From positions 124,001 through 188,000 of the forward strand of contig NZ_MAGO01000006.1 in the NCBI RefSeq assembly GCF_001687335.1: DNA of 64,000 nt. The letters are read 5' to 3'. Shown one piece after another: positions 18,806 through 28,651 of this stretch. The translations under genes and the position numbers were made by a program. The stretch's first letter is position 1. Each line of letters opens with the position of its first letter. This DNA comes from Dissulfuribacter thermophilus. Lineage in GTDB: Bacteria; Desulfobacterota; Dissulfuribacteria; Dissulfuribacterales; Dissulfuribacteraceae. The notes under the pieces are model-generated. The model saw only the letters and a list, made by a program, of their open reading frames with translations, did not search any database and was not told where the DNA came from.

Positions 18806-19473
18806 AATACTACCTCCAATATTTTGAGGTCCTCCGGCCTGGTTATCTTCAGATTGTTAATTCCACCTTCCACAACACCTACTGGGATCCCAATGCGTTC
18901 AAGAATACTAGATTCATCTGTTGCATTTAAAAAGTTTTCATCCTCTGAAAAAGCCCTCAATAGATCGGCAACCCTTGCCACCTGTGGGGTCTGGGCCAGA
19001 TATACATCGGATCTAGGGATGGTCTTTATAACCAGCCCCTCTTTATCCACGATCTTAATGGTGTCGACGGCCTTCATAGCCACTATGCTAGCCCCCACCT
19101 CTCTTGAAAGTAAGATGGCCTCTTCTATCTGATGGGGATAAATACCAGGGCGAGCCGCATCATGGACTGCAACCCATTTAACATCAGACCGGACTGCCTT
19201 TAAACCATTTAAAACCGATCCAGCCCTCGAAGCACCTCCAACAACTATTTTATAATCGATATTTCTACAAAATTCCTTGGCAATACCCTCGACGGTCTTC
19301 TGCCACCCGTCCGGGACTACAATCACTAGCTCTTCACAGTAGGCAACCTGCTGAAATGCCTCGATGCTCCAGGCTATTACGGGTTTTCCCCTTAAATAGA
19401 GAAACTGTTTTGGGCGTTCTGCACCAAACCTTTTTCCAATACCACCTGCGGCAATCAGTCCAGAAACTTTCAT
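18802..19473 (-). CDS. ispD: 2-C-methyl-D-erythritol 4-phosphate cytidylyltransferase
   Basis: 223 residues. CTP-binding loop [27 protein letters not shown] in the middle, and [11 protein letters not shown] near the C-terminus. Third step of the MEP pathway (EC 2.7.7.60). ATG overlaps the stop of the FAD-linked oxidase gene upstream (ATGA) and its own stop overlaps ispF. ispD next to ispF is a common arrangement. Confidence 0.96.
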   Translation of the reverse strand: MKVSGLIAAGGIGKRFGAERPKQFLYLRGKPVIAWSIEAFQQVAYCEELVIVVPDGWQKTVEGIAKEFCRNIDYKIVVGGASRAGSVLNGLKAVRSDVKWVAVHDAARPGIYPHQIEEAILLSREVGASIVAMKAVDTIKIVDKEGLVIKTIPRSDVYLAQTPQVARVADLLRAFSEDENFLNATDESSILERIGIPVGVVEGGINNLKITRPEDLKILEVVL

Positions 19474-20849
19474 GTTAAAAACACCTTCCCTGGATTTAAG
19501 ACTCCTTTAGGATCAAAGAGATCTTTTACGCTTTTCACTGAGTTATATGTGGCTGAGTCAAGTTCCCAAGTCAAGTATTTTGCCTTAGTAAGTCCAACTC
19601 CATGTTCTCCTGAAATTCTACCAGAAAGATTCAAAGTCTCTCTGAATATGGCGTCAATTGCCGCATCTGCTTCTTTTTGTTGTTTTTCAAGATCACAGAG
19701 TACGTTGACATGGAGATTACCGTCCCCTGCATGCCCAAAACATACTATCTTTACCCTATAGTCTCTCTCTATTTTTTTTAGGCGCTTCAGGATCTCAGGG
19801 ATTTTTCCCCTTGGAACCACAATATCTTCGCTAATCTTGTCTGGATAGCCAAGGCCCCTGACTCTTTGGCTTAGAGTCCTTCTAAGCTCCCAGAGCCTCT
19901 CTTCCTCTCCGGGCTCTGCTACTTTAACGTATATTGCTCCACAGGCATTTGAGGCCTCTTCCATTCGCCTGAGCTCAGAGTCCACAAACTCTCTCTCACC
20001 ATCAGATTCAAGCAAGAGCATGGAGCCGATATCTTCTGAAACGTCAGTGTCTCCTCGTGGAAAGACTAGGCGGGATGCGGTCTCATCCATAAACTCAGCT
20101 GTGCGGGGGACTATGCCAGCGGAAAAGATCTCAAGTATTGCGTGGGCTGCATCTTCTGCACTTTTGAAAAAGGCAACCATGACCCCTGAGGTCCGAGGTT
20201 TGGGCACAAGCTTTACTGTTATCTCTGTAAATAGGCTGAGCGTTCCCTCTGATCCAACCATCAAATCCTTCAAGGAGTATCCACTTGCACTCTTAACCGT
20301 ACGTCCACCAAGGCTCAGTACGTCCCCCTTGGCAGTCACAACTTCCATTCCCAACACATAATCACGGGTGACTCCGTATTTTACAGCCCTTGCTCCCCCT
20401 GCACAGGTTGCCACATTACCACCTATTGTACAAAATGAGAGGCTTGCCGGGTCTGGTGGATAAAATAGTCCCTTTTTCTCCACCTCTTTTTGGAATAATC
20501 CTGTAATAACACCAGGTTCCACTCTGGCAACAAGGTCTTCCCTGGAAATCTCTAAAATTCTATTCATTTTTTCGAATGATACGACTATCCCCGGTGGGAT
20601 TGGCACACAGCCACCTGTCCTTCCAGAACCACCTCCCCTTGGGAAAACCCTTATGCCCTCATTATTGCATATGCTGAGAACGTCGGCCACTTGTTCCGTG
20701 TTTTTGGGGAAACAGACCCCTATAGAGATCCCTGTAAGGTGACTTGCATCAAAGGAATATACAGCGCACGTTGCCGGATCAGTTGAAAAGTTCCCTTTCC
20801 CAAGGATGTGATAGAACTTCTTTTTTAAAGATGTCTTAAGCTTAACCAT
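19470..20849 (-). CDS. FAD-linked oxidase, GlcD / D-lactate dehydrogenase type
   Basis: 459 residues. FAD_binding_4 domain with PRGGGSGRTGGCVP and DPASLSFCTIGGNVATCAGG, the GSEGTLSLFTEITVKL segment, and the C-terminal GHAGDGNLHVN and GRISGEHGVG motifs. It oxidises a 2-hydroxy acid such as glycolate or D-lactate. A GlcE/GlcF partner is not adjacent, so this is probably a single-subunit or separately partnered enzyme. Coupled to ispD by an ATGA overlap. Confidence 0.92.
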   Translation of the reverse strand: MVKLKTSLKKKFYHILGKGNFSTDPATCAVYSFDASHLTGISIGVCFPKNTEQVADVLSICNNEGIRVFPRGGGSGRTGGCVPIPPGIVVSFEKMNRILEISREDLVARVEPGVITGLFQKEVEKKGLFYPPDPASLSFCTIGGNVATCAGGARAVKYGVTRDYVLGMEVVTAKGDVLSLGGRTVKSASGYSLKDLMVGSEGTLSLFTEITVKLVPKPRTSGVMVAFFKSAEDAAHAILEIFSAGIVPRTAEFMDETASRLVFPRGDTDVSEDIGSMLLLESDGEREFVDSELRRMEEASNACGAIYVKVAEPGEEERLWELRRTLSQRVRGLGYPDKISEDIVVPRGKIPEILKRLKKIERDYRVKIVCFGHAGDGNLHVNVLCDLEKQQKEADAAIDAIFRETLNLSGRISGEHGVGLTKAKYLTWELDSATYNSVKSVKDLFDPKGVLNPGKVFLT

Positions 20850-20861
20850 TCAAAGTTCATA

Positions 20862-21015
20862 GGATATTTGAAAGCACTCAATAGTATATTTGTAAGCACT
20901 CACATGGCGTCCCATATACTTTATAGTTTTTTACGGTAAGACGTCCAGGGAGAGCATATTACACCAATAACCTAATAGCATATGGGCCACTGTGCGAGCG
21001 CTTACAAATAAGAGC
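20862..21015. repeat. Complex palindromic element between dnaA and glcD-like gene
   Basis: The arm at 20887-20917 (TATTTGTAAGCACTCACATG...) is repeated in inverted form at 20980-21010 (...GAGCGCTTACAAATA), with a few mismatches over 31 bases. The left arm is preceded, 22 bp away, by a direct copy (TATTTGAAAGCACTCA, from 20865). No gene lies in 20850-21047. It could be a mobile repeat or an operator region for glcD-ispDF. Confidence 0.5.
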
Positions 21016-21047
21016 GTTGAATCAATATCCCAATTAGGAGCTTAGGC

Positions 21048-22388
21048 CTATTTGCGCCAACGCTCTTTTTCAAGTTGTTCTTTAAGAAATTCCACCTGGT
21101 GTTTGATTTTCGAATTCATCTTGAGCCCTTTTTCTATTTTTTTGACTGCATGCACAACAGTTGCGTGATCCCTTTTAAATTCCTTTCCAATTACGTTAAG
21201 GGTCTCATCAGTATAGGTCCTTGCAAGGTACATTGCAATTTGACGCGGAACAGTAACGCTCTTTTTCCTGGATGAGGACCTCAGTTCCTCAACAGAGACG
21301 TTGAAGTGACGAACCACCAAGCTAATAATCTTTTTTAGATTTAAGGGCTCAAGGTCTCCCATCATCTCTTGAAGTACTTCTTGGGCTAGGTTGAGATCCA
21401 TGGGGCGTTTTTGGATTGATGACTTGGTGATGAGACCGACCACAGCGCCCTCAATACGCCTTATGTCACCCCTTAGGTAATGGGCCATGTATTCCACTAC
21501 GCCTCTATCCAAAGAGACTCCGTGACGTCTGGCCTTTCTCTCTATGATCTTCACACGAGTTTCATAGTCAGGTGGATTGATGGAAGTAATTATTCCAAGA
21601 TCGAGGCGACTCCTAAGTTGTGAATCCAACTTCGGAATCTCTCTAGGTAGCCTTGAACTGGTAAAGACGACCAGTTTTCCAGAATCAAGTAGGTAATCCA
21701 GGGTATTTGCGAGCTCTGCCTGGGTCCTTTTCCTTCCTGAAAATGAATGGACTTCCTCTAGGAGGAGGACATCCACTTTTCTCCTATAACGCTCCTTCAA
21801 ATCCTCTAAATTGCCATCCTTTAAGGCACGCACTACCTGGTGAGTAAAATCATTGGCATTTATATAACAAAGCCTCTTTTGAGGGGCGCGCTTATAAACA
21901 TATTGTCCAACAGCCTGAGCAAGGTGGCTCTTTCCAAGCCCTGAATCTGCCTGGAGAAATACTACCTCTCCAGTCCTCTTTGAACCACCATATGCAACAT
22001 TTTTACATACTTCATAGGCGTACTGATTTGATTCGCCAACCACAAATTCTTCAAAGGTGAACCATTGACAAAATCTTGGTTGGGGAAGCTCCGTAGGAGA
22101 AAAGGTTGGAAGATGAAGCTGTCTTTTTTTTGCATCTTTAACACGCTCAACAGGTATTAGTTTTATGGAGCAGTCTCCCAGTTCCTTTCTGATTTCGTCC
22201 TGTATCAAGGGCAGATAATGTTCTCTAATCCACGAAGCACTGAACTGATTTGGACACTTCAGATATAGAGTATTGTCCTCAAAGGAATCAAAAGTCAGTG
22301 GCTGTATCCAGATCCTATAACTACCCTCACTAATCTTCTGAGACAGCTTTTCCTTAAGGACAATCCAAGCCTCTTCTGCACGATTCAT
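21048..22388 (-). CDS. dnaA: Chromosomal replication initiator DnaA
   Basis: 446 residues. Domain I (about 1-80, RIWIQPLTFDSFEDNTLYL), a short linker, AAA+ domain III with Walker A DSGLGKSH (K153), and domain IV with RQIAMYLARTYT and the DNA-binding signature DHATVVHAVKKIE. Odd point: the Walker B segment reads VDVLLLEEVHSF, with two glutamates (E211-E212) where DnaA normally has two aspartates. The ATG is 11 bases from GGGGAGG. dnaN is not a neighbour. Upstream is a 716-bp AT-rich gap that may be the origin. Confidence 0.94.
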   Translation of the reverse strand: MNRAEEAWIVLKEKLSQKISEGSYRIWIQPLTFDSFEDNTLYLKCPNQFSASWIREHYLPLIQDEIRKELGDCSIKLIPVERVKDAKKRQLHLPTFSPTELPQPRFCQWFTFEEFVVGESNQYAYEVCKNVAYGGSKRTGEVVFLQADSGLGKSHLAQAVGQYVYKRAPQKRLCYINANDFTHQVVRALKDGNLEDLKERYRRKVDVLLLEEVHSFSGRKRTQAELANTLDYLLDSGKLVVFTSSRLPREIPKLDSQLRSRLDLGIITSINPPDYETRVKIIERKARRHGVSLDRGVVEYMAHYLRGDIRRIEGAVVGLITKSSIQKRPMDLNLAQEVLQEMMGDLEPLNLKKIISLVVRHFNVSVEELRSSSRKKSVTVPRQIAMYLARTYTDETLNVIGKEFKRDHATVVHAVKKIEKGLKMNSKIKHQVEFLKEQLEKERWRK

Positions 22389-23104
22389 AATGTCAATTGC
22401 CTCCCCTAGATAATGGAATTTAAATTTTTTTGCTTAAACAGAAAAAAATTTCAGCCAATAATGAGGACTGCTTGTAACAACGGGTGTGTTTATATCTCAT
22501 GAGCAAAAAGACTGTCAAACCGGATTAGAGCAAAATACCAAGATCTCCATTCTGAGTTATCAACAACCCCCTAACCTTCTAATCTATAGATAGTTTTTGC
22601 ATCCAATTTATCTAACATACTATTTTCACTAGCCTTTACTTTATTGATAAAAAAGAACGATATATCAAACTTTTAAATAAAATTTGTAAAGTTTTCAACA
22701 AAGCCCGTATCGCCTCAAACTCTACAATCCTCTTTATTTTAAATAGGACCAATTATTTTATAAAACGATATAAGAAATAGAAAAAAACAATAAATTTTTT
22801 TGAAAAAATAGTATCTCTACCACATCCTGAGGGCCAGCTCAGGATGTGGTTCTTACTTCATTTTCTCCGCGTTTTTTTATCAAATTGAATTTTTTTAAAG
22901 GAGAGAGATCAAGTATAAAGCTTTCTAAACTATTTTACTCATAAGGAAGTCAACAGTTTATCAGCTAATGCCTCTACCTATTCTACAAGGTGAAAAGTGC
23001 ACTTCTATATAGTTAACGTTTGCGGTATAGGGGCCAGGTAAGGGCCGCAGACATCAACAAAAAACTAACATATATCTAAGATGGGAAAATCCGTTAGGAT
23101 AAAA
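22389..23104. other. AT-rich gap upstream of dnaA, oriC candidate
   Basis: 716 bp without a gene. One near-consensus DnaA box TTATCAACA (22557-22565), weaker sites TATTGATAA (22642-22650) and TTTTCAACA (near 22692), and a very AT-rich tract 22730-22812 that could be an unwinding element. A perfect 13-bp hairpin ACCACATCCTGAG/CTCAGGATGTGGT follows at about 22819-22850. The few consensus boxes leave the origin call uncertain; the region also has to hold the dnaA promoter and end the greA operon's far side. Confidence 0.4.
22819..22850. terminator. Perfect 13-bp hairpin in the dnaA-greA gap
   Basis: ACCACATCCTGAG and CTCAGGATGTGGT pair perfectly around GGCCAG. It lies between greA and dnaA, both on the minus strand. 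On the minus strand it is followed within a few bases by the A/T-rich tract, so it may be the terminator of the dusB-dnaJ-greA operon; a structural role at the origin is the alternative. Confidence 0.5.
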
Positions 23105-23581
23105 TTAAACAAATATTTCCACCACCTCGTAATATCTTAGACCGGCAGGTGTCTTTACCTCAACTTCATCTCCTTCCTCTTTTCCGATTAAGGCCCTTCC
23201 AAGAGGAGAAGTCACGGATATTTTACCCTCATTGATATCAGATTCATCAGGCCCGACAATCTGATAAACTACTTCTTCTCCAGTATCTAAATTCTCCAAC
23301 CTAACCTTTACTCCAAAAACCACGCGTTCACAGCTCTGTCCTGAACAGTCTATGACTTCTGCCTTGCTCAATTGAGAGTGCAGATACTGAATTCTTGCTT
23401 CAAGCTGTCCCTGGCGTTCTTTAGCTGCGTGGTATTCCGCATTTTCAGAAAGATCACCATGAGCCCTTGCCTCTTCAATGGCCTTAACCACCTTTGGCCT
23501 TTCTACTCTTTCGAGAGTCTCTAGTTCCTTTTTTAATTTTTCATATCCTTCTTTTGTAAAAGGAATGCGCTCAAGTGCCAT
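23105..23581 (-). CDS. greA: Transcription elongation factor GreA
   Basis: 158 residues. N-terminal coiled coil with the acidic tip region (ARAHGDLSENAEYHAAKERQG) that enters the RNA polymerase channel and stimulates RNA cleavage, then the C-terminal FKBP-like domain (SPLGRALIGKEEGDEVEV). Last gene of the dusB-dnaJ-greA operon, 2 bases after the J-protein gene. Confidence 0.96.
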   Translation of the reverse strand: MALERIPFTKEGYEKLKKELETLERVERPKVVKAIEEARAHGDLSENAEYHAAKERQGQLEARIQYLHSQLSKAEVIDCSGQSCERVVFGVKVRLENLDTGEEVVYQIVGPDESDINEGKISVTSPLGRALIGKEEGDEVEVKTPAGLRYYEVVEIFV

Positions 23582-23583
23582 AA

Positions 23584-24480
23584 CTACTCTCCTCTAATAT
23601 TTTCTGGAATTAATCGCTCTAATTCTTCTAATTTATTTAGTGCTTCAGGGTTCAAGTGCTTTGGAACGATAACCTTGAGTTCGACATACTGATCACCTGG
23701 CCCCTTTCCCTTCATCCCAGGAAGCCCTTTTCCCTTGAGCCTGAGTTTCTGACCACACTGAGAACCTGGTGGTATCTTTACCATTACATCTCCATAGAGC
23801 GTTGGGACCTTTATCTTAGCCCCTTTAATTGCTTCAAATATAGATATTGGCAATGTATAATAAAGGTCTCTCCCTTCTTTTTTAAATATTGGGTCTGGTT
23901 TTATCTCAAGCTCTATATAGAGATCTCCTGGGGGTCCGCCATTGTAACCAGGCCCTCCTTTTCCTGCAAGACGGATTACAGTGCCGTCGTCAGCCCCTTT
24001 TGGGATAGTCACTCTGAGTCTTTCAGTAGTATTTGCCCTTGGTACTTGAATCTCCAATGATCTGCCAAAACAGGCATCTCTTAGGTCAATCTGAAGTCTA
24101 TAAAACAAATCTTCTCCCCTTATGGGAGCCCTTCCTCTAGAATCCTTCTCAAAACCAAAGAGATCCTCAAAAATCGATCCTAAATCAGGACCAAATCGCA
24201 CCTCAAAATCAGAAAAATCATAGGCGCTTTTGCCATCGGCAGTAGTAAAACGCACACCTTCAGCAGCCTTTCTCAGTTCATCATATTCTTTTCTCTTTTG
24301 AGGATCACTTAAGATATCATAGGCTTCGCTAATCTCTTTAAATTTTTCTTCGGCCTTCTTGTCTCCTGGATTGACATCTGGATGATACTTTCTTGCAAGC
24401 TTGCGATATGCCTTTTTTATTTCCTCCTGAGAGGCATCACTTTTTACGCCAAGTATTTCATATAGGTCCTTTTTTATCAT
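23584..24480 (-). CDS. DnaJ-class co-chaperone without zinc finger (CbpA type)
   Basis: 298 residues. J domain at 1-70 with the HPD motif ([10 protein letters not shown]), a linker with phenylalanine-rich [20 protein letters not shown], then the two beta-barrel substrate-binding domains ([39 protein letters not shown]). The four CxxCxGxG zinc repeats of DnaJ are absent, so this is CbpA/DjlA-like type II. Co-chaperone for DnaK. Confidence 0.93.
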   Translation of the reverse strand: MIKKDLYEILGVKSDASQEEIKKAYRKLARKYHPDVNPGDKKAEEKFKEISEAYDILSDPQKRKEYDELRKAAEGVRFTTADGKSAYDFSDFEVRFGPDLGSIFEDLFGFEKDSRGRAPIRGEDLFYRLQIDLRDACFGRSLEIQVPRANTTERLRVTIPKGADDGTVIRLAGKGGPGYNGGPPGDLYIELEIKPDPIFKKEGRDLYYTLPISIFEAIKGAKIKVPTLYGDVMVKIPPGSQCGQKLRLKGKGLPGMKGKGPGDQYVELKVIVPKHLNPEALNKLEELERLIPENIRGE

Positions 24481-24491
24481 TTAATGCTCCC

Positions 24492-25457
24492 TTAAAGTTT
24501 GCTATAGATAGGCCTCTTAACCAAACGCAGACCTTTCTTATCAATCTCTTCTCTTATAAAAGTTAGGATCTTAAACGGATCATGCCAACCTTTTACCTTT
24601 GAAAAAAGATAAAGATGGTGTTCCCAATTTCTCAAAAACCATGAAAGAAATAAAAGGAGTTGGCGTCTGTGGACCTCTTTTGGTGAATAATGGAGTATAT
24701 AGTGCACGACTTTTTCGAGTACTTCTAATGGAGACCCAGGCCACGGCCTTTTGTGTACAATTTCCCAAAACAACCAAGGTCTAACAATTGCTCCCCTTCC
24801 TATGAGGATACCGTTCACCCCAGTCTTCCTGAAAATCTCTTCTGCATCCTCAACAGAAAATATATCTCCGTTTCCAAAAATAGGAATATTTATTTCCTTT
24901 TTTATCCATTTCAGTTCTTCCCATTTTGCCTTTCTCTTGAATCCATCCTCAACTGCCCGTGGATGGATTGTTATAAGATCCACTCCTCTGGCCTCGAGCC
25001 CCTTAGAAAACTCTATAAGGGGCTCTATCCTGTGACCTGGAAAAGAACGTAGTTTTACAAAAATTGGCCTCTTTGTGACTTTTTTTGCCTTTTCTACAAT
25101 GAGAAAAGCCCTTTTTTTATCATTTAATAGAGCAGCTCCCCAACCATGCCTCATGATTGCTCGCTGTGGACACCCCATATTTATGTCAAAGGCATCAAAC
25201 CCCAAGGGTTCAAGCCTTTTTATAGCCGCGGCTATAACCTCTGGGTCTCCTCCCACAATCTGGGCCACAAGTGGACGATCAATCCTGGCATCTTTGCAAT
25301 AATGATCCTTTTCAGGATTTTGGGTGGAGACTATTCTCGAATTCAACATCTCTGTGAAGAAAAGTTGGGCACCGCCTATCTCAGAGACGACCCTTCTAAA
25401 TGCCCTATGGGTAAACCCTGCCATTGGGGCTAAACCTGCAACAATTACCATTTTCAT
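24492..25457 (-). CDS. dusB: tRNA-dihydrouridine synthase (Dus family)
   Basis: 321 residues, FMN-binding TIM barrel. LAPMAGFTHRAFRR at the N-terminus, catalytic cysteine in DINMGCPQR, phosphate-binding IFGNGDIFSVEDA and GILIGRGAIVRPWLFWEI. Reduces uridine in tRNA D-loops. DusB is the likeliest subgroup in this lineage, but the subgroup is inferred. First gene of the operon with dnaJ and greA; a small hairpin CATCCTTTGAAGGATG (about 25504-25519) lies between it and divergent rpoD. Confidence 0.9.
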   Translation of the reverse strand: MKMVIVAGLAPMAGFTHRAFRRVVSEIGGAQLFFTEMLNSRIVSTQNPEKDHYCKDARIDRPLVAQIVGGDPEVIAAAIKRLEPLGFDAFDINMGCPQRAIMRHGWGAALLNDKKRAFLIVEKAKKVTKRPIFVKLRSFPGHRIEPLIEFSKGLEARGVDLITIHPRAVEDGFKRKAKWEELKWIKKEINIPIFGNGDIFSVEDAEEIFRKTGVNGILIGRGAIVRPWLFWEIVHKRPWPGSPLEVLEKVVHYILHYSPKEVHRRQLLLFLSWFLRNWEHHLYLFSKVKGWHDPFKILTFIREEIDKKGLRLVKRPIYSKL

Positions 25458-25591
25458 GGTTTACAATATATAATGGATGTCTAAAATAAGAAATAGGTCT
25501 TGCATCCTTTGAAGGATGTTTATATTATTTCTGCCTTGCCTTTTGAGTTTATTAAAATTCAACAAAAAACCTTTTAACGGACGAAGGCGCT

Positions 25592-26992
25592 ATGAACACA
25601 AAGGAACAAAACAAAGTTGATTCCGCAGGTACGCCTGATTATCTCCAGGACATTTTAGAAGCTGGGAAGGACGGAGAACTAACCTATTCCCTGTTAAACG
25701 AGATCCTTCCTGAAGAGGTAAAGGACCCAGAAAAGATCGAAGAGGTCTTCGATTACCTTTGTACCCATGAAATTGAGATCATGGAGGAACCCGAAGGCCC
25801 AGAACATCCCTTAAAGAGTATTATCGGTAAACCAAAGGCTCCAAAGATGGCAGAAGAGGGCGAAGCCCCTGAGGAAAAGCCAGCTATAGAGCCCAAAGGA
25901 GATGAAAAGCCGCAAGTATTCGTGGATACCGGCGGTTACACCGATTCTGAAGAGATCACAACTACTTATTTAAGGGAAATGGGCCGTTTTGAACTTCTTA
26001 CCCCTGAAAGGGAAGAAGAACTCAGTAAAATAATTAGAGATGGGTTTAATGGAATAATTGATGCAATATTTGCTCACCCCTCCAAATCCCTGGAAATGGA
26101 GGACCTTAGAGAACAAATCAGGCTTTGGAGAAAGCGTGACCCATCTCTTAAACCAAAAAAACAACAGCTCAATTATCTCGTAGAGGCAGTAACCACCATC
26201 CATGAACTCTATCCTGACGACGAGAGCATTACAGAGCTATATAACTTTGTGAAAAAGAAGGAATCGGAAATAGAGATCGCCAAAGACGAGATGATAAATG
26301 CAAATCTGCGCCTGGTGGTGAGCATTGCAAAAAGGTATATGCACCAGGGGCTTTCTTTAGCTGACCTCATCCAAGAAGGAAATCTTGGACTCATGAGGGC
26401 AGTGTTCAGGTTTGATTATAAGAAAGGGAATAAATTCTCCACTTATGCAAGTTGGTGGATTCGACAGGCCATCACTAGGGCCATACTGGATAAAACCAGG
26501 ACTATCAGGCTCCCTGTACATTTCTTGGAGCTAAGGAGCCAGTTCTTTAAGGCTTTCTATAGCCTATTGAAAGAACTTGGACGAGAGCCGACCCCTGCAG
26601 AAATTTCTCAACACACTGGACTTCCCATGGAAAAGATCCTCTCTATACTCGAGGCATCTAGGGAACCAGTGTCCCTTGAAACACCAGTAGGAGATGAAGA
26701 CAGCACACTGGGCGACTTCATTGAGAATCAAGACGCGCTATCTCCCTACGAAACTGTTAAAGACAGAGAACTTACAGAGAGAATAAAGAGTATTCTCGCG
26801 ACCTTAAGCCCAAGAGAGGAAAAGATCATTCGCCTTAGATTCGGAATCGGTGAAGATGGCGAATATACCCTAGAAGAGATTGGAAAGAGGTTTAACGTCT
26901 CAAGAGAGAGAATCAGGCAGATTGAGAAGAAGGCACTAAATAGACTTCGCCATTCCAGCAGGAGAGACAGGCTCAAATACTTCCTCGATTAA
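25592..26992 (+). CDS. rpoD: Primary sigma factor RpoD (sigma-70)
   Basis: 466 residues. Region 1.1-like N-terminus (about 15-70), acidic linker, region 1.2 (TTYLREMGRFELLTPERE), region 2 with NLRLVVSIAKRYMHQGLSLADL and the TYASWWIRQAITRAI -10-recognition helix, region 3, and region 4.2 TLEEIGKRFNVSRERIRQIE ending RLKYFLD. All primary-sigma hallmarks are present. It is shorter than E. coli RpoD because most of the non-conserved insert is missing. dnaG is not adjacent. Confidence 0.95.
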   Translation: MNTKEQNKVDSAGTPDYLQDILEAGKDGELTYSLLNEILPEEVKDPEKIEEVFDYLCTHEIEIMEEPEGPEHPLKSIIGKPKAPKMAEEGEAPEEKPAIEPKGDEKPQVFVDTGGYTDSEEITTTYLREMGRFELLTPEREEELSKIIRDGFNGIIDAIFAHPSKSLEMEDLREQIRLWRKRDPSLKPKKQQLNYLVEAVTTIHELYPDDESITELYNFVKKKESEIEIAKDEMINANLRLVVSIAKRYMHQGLSLADLIQEGNLGLMRAVFRFDYKKGNKFSTYASWWIRQAITRAILDKTRTIRLPVHFLELRSQFFKAFYSLLKELGREPTPAEISQHTGLPMEKILSILEASREPVSLETPVGDEDSTLGDFIENQDALSPYETVKDRELTERIKSILATLSPREEKIIRLRFGIGEDGEYTLEEIGKRFNVSRERIRQIEKKALNRLRHSSRRDRLKYFLD

Positions 26993-27040
26993 AGACGCAG
27001 GCTCTGAGAAAGCCAAGCCTGTGTTTCCTCAATCCAAGCG

Positions 27041-27101
27041 CTCGCATGGCATATTCTACGAGGGTGAGAATAAAAAACATACCCTCGTGAGTGCCATGCG
27101 G
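27041..27101. terminator. Two-step hairpin after rpoD
   Basis: CGCATGGCA (27043-27051) pairs with TGCCATGCG (27092-27100), and inside it ACGAGGGT (27058-27065) pairs with ACCCTCGT (27081-27088). It lies between convergent rpoD and the DUF1015 gene. No immediate T-run, but TATTTTTTATA follows about 15 bases later. Confidence 0.55.
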
Positions 27102-27161
27102 GCTCTTAAGTCTCTATTTTTTATAAAAGCCGCTTTACTTCTCTACAGGGTTTCAGGCAAT

Positions 27162-28448
27162 TTAGAGGAGACGTATAACTGTCCCAGTAAGGATCTTGGG
27201 GTAAAAATAGGTTGCCTTGTGGGGCATGGTGAGCCCTGCCTCTGCCACCTTCATCATGGCATCAATGGGCGTTGGCCTGAGATAAAAGAGAACTTCATCT
27301 TTGGCAAGCGAATCTAGCCTATTAAAAAAGGCCTCATATCTAAGCCTTCCTTCTTCCTTTAGTTCGCTTGCTCCCTTATTAAAGAGCCTACGAATTGCCA
27401 GTTCATCCACTGGAATCACGTCTAGATCTAAAAGACCTTCTGAAATACCTTGGTTCAACAAGGTCTCTTTGCCCATTTCAGTTAGGCTAAAGACAACACA
27501 TCGGTTGTCAGATCCTGTACACAGAGCAAATCCTGTAGTCTGCCCCAACTTTTCCAATGCCTCTTCCACTTTTTTGATTTCGGTTCCAGCATCAAACTCA
27601 ACAACCTTTTGGAGATAAGGTGAGAGTGCTTCCACAATTCGACTGGCCTCATCACCACCTGACTTCACTATCCTGTGAGTAGGGAGGCTAAGAAGCCCTG
27701 GGTCAGTAGAATCCACTAGGTATGCCATAACATAATGGTGTGGAGGGGGATTTACACCTTTAAATACCCCTTCCCTATCACACATTTCCTTAAAGGCCAG
27801 GGCAGTGGTGTACCTATGGTGACCATCTGCAATGTAGAGGCTTTTAGAGGAAAGAGCCTTTTTTAATTCTTCGATGGCGTCTTCATTAGACAATCGAAAG
27901 AGGCGATGAGTATTGCCATCCTTATCTTTTGCTTCATAGATAAAATCTCTTTTTTCATCTTTAGAGATCTGAGTCAGGGTCTTTTCTCCCTTTGACAACA
28001 AAAATATCTGACTAAACTGGGCCCGTGCTGTCTTAAGGAGCCTCAATCGTTCATCAGTAACCTTTTTAAAGGTCTTCTCATGGGGGAGTATTACCCCGGT
28101 TTCCCATGGTTCTATGCCCACTAAACACACAAGGCCTGTCCTAGTAAATTGCCTTCCATTGACCTCATACACGGTTTCGTAGGGATAAACGCATGGGCTA
28201 GGGTCTCTTGATACAATCCCTTCTCGAATCCAGCTCTCTAGGATTGAAGTCACGCTATTGTGGCCCCCATTTCCTTCACCTTCTCTTAGGTCGGGCATTT
28301 CAAGGGAAAGGATATTATATGGATGTTTTTCTATATAGGCCCTCTTCTCAGCTTCTGTAACTACATCATATGGAGGTGCCAGGACAGAGTCCGGGGACAC
28401 CTTAGACAAATTGTATGTGTATCCACAAAATGGTAAAACTTTTGCCAA
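27162..28448 (-). CDS. DUF1015 family protein
   Basis: About 428 residues. The family start VLPFCGYTYN and LAPPYDVVTEAEK, the central ADGHHRYTTALAFKEM and the DVIPVDELAIRRLF segment match DUF1015 proteins found next to serine/central metabolism genes in many anaerobes. Biochemical function is not established. The start is set at TTG 28448 because GAAAGG lies 9 bases upstream and the conserved family N-terminus begins there. An earlier in-frame TTG at 28511 would add 21 poorly conserved residues. Confidence 0.85.
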   Translation of the reverse strand: MAKVLPFCGYTYNLSKVSPDSVLAPPYDVVTEAEKRAYIEKHPYNILSLEMPDLREGEGNGGHNSVTSILESWIREGIVSRDPSPCVYPYETVYEVNGRQFTRTGLVCLVGIEPWETGVILPHEKTFKKVTDERLRLLKTARAQFSQIFLLSKGEKTLTQISKDEKRDFIYEAKDKDGNTHRLFRLSNEDAIEELKKALSSKSLYIADGHHRYTTALAFKEMCDREGVFKGVNPPPHHYVMAYLVDSTDPGLLSLPTHRIVKSGGDEASRIVEALSPYLQKVVEFDAGTEIKKVEEALEKLGQTTGFALCTGSDNRCVVFSLTEMGKETLLNQGISEGLLDLDVIPVDELAIRRLFNKGASELKEEGRLRYEAFFNRLDSLAKDEVLFYLRPTPIDAMMKVAEAGLTMPHKATYFYPKILTGTVIRLL

Positions 28449-28651
28449 TTGTGTCAGCCTTTCAGTCTTTTTATTTTTTTGGGGCAGATAGATATTTCCT
28501 AAATTCAGCAATTGTAAAGTTTTTCAAAATAATAGCCCCTAGTAACCTATAACCCCGCCAAATTGGCAATCCAGCTAGGTACTACAATTTCCCTGTCACG
28601 TCAAGATTGACCAAGGCAGTAATGATAGCTCTTGTTTTCTAAATTCGCTCC

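Noticed and set aside
28449-28511. Longer start for the DUF1015 gene at TTG 28511
   Set aside because: The extra residues are unlike the family N-terminus and there is no ribosome site; TTG 28448 has GAAAGG.
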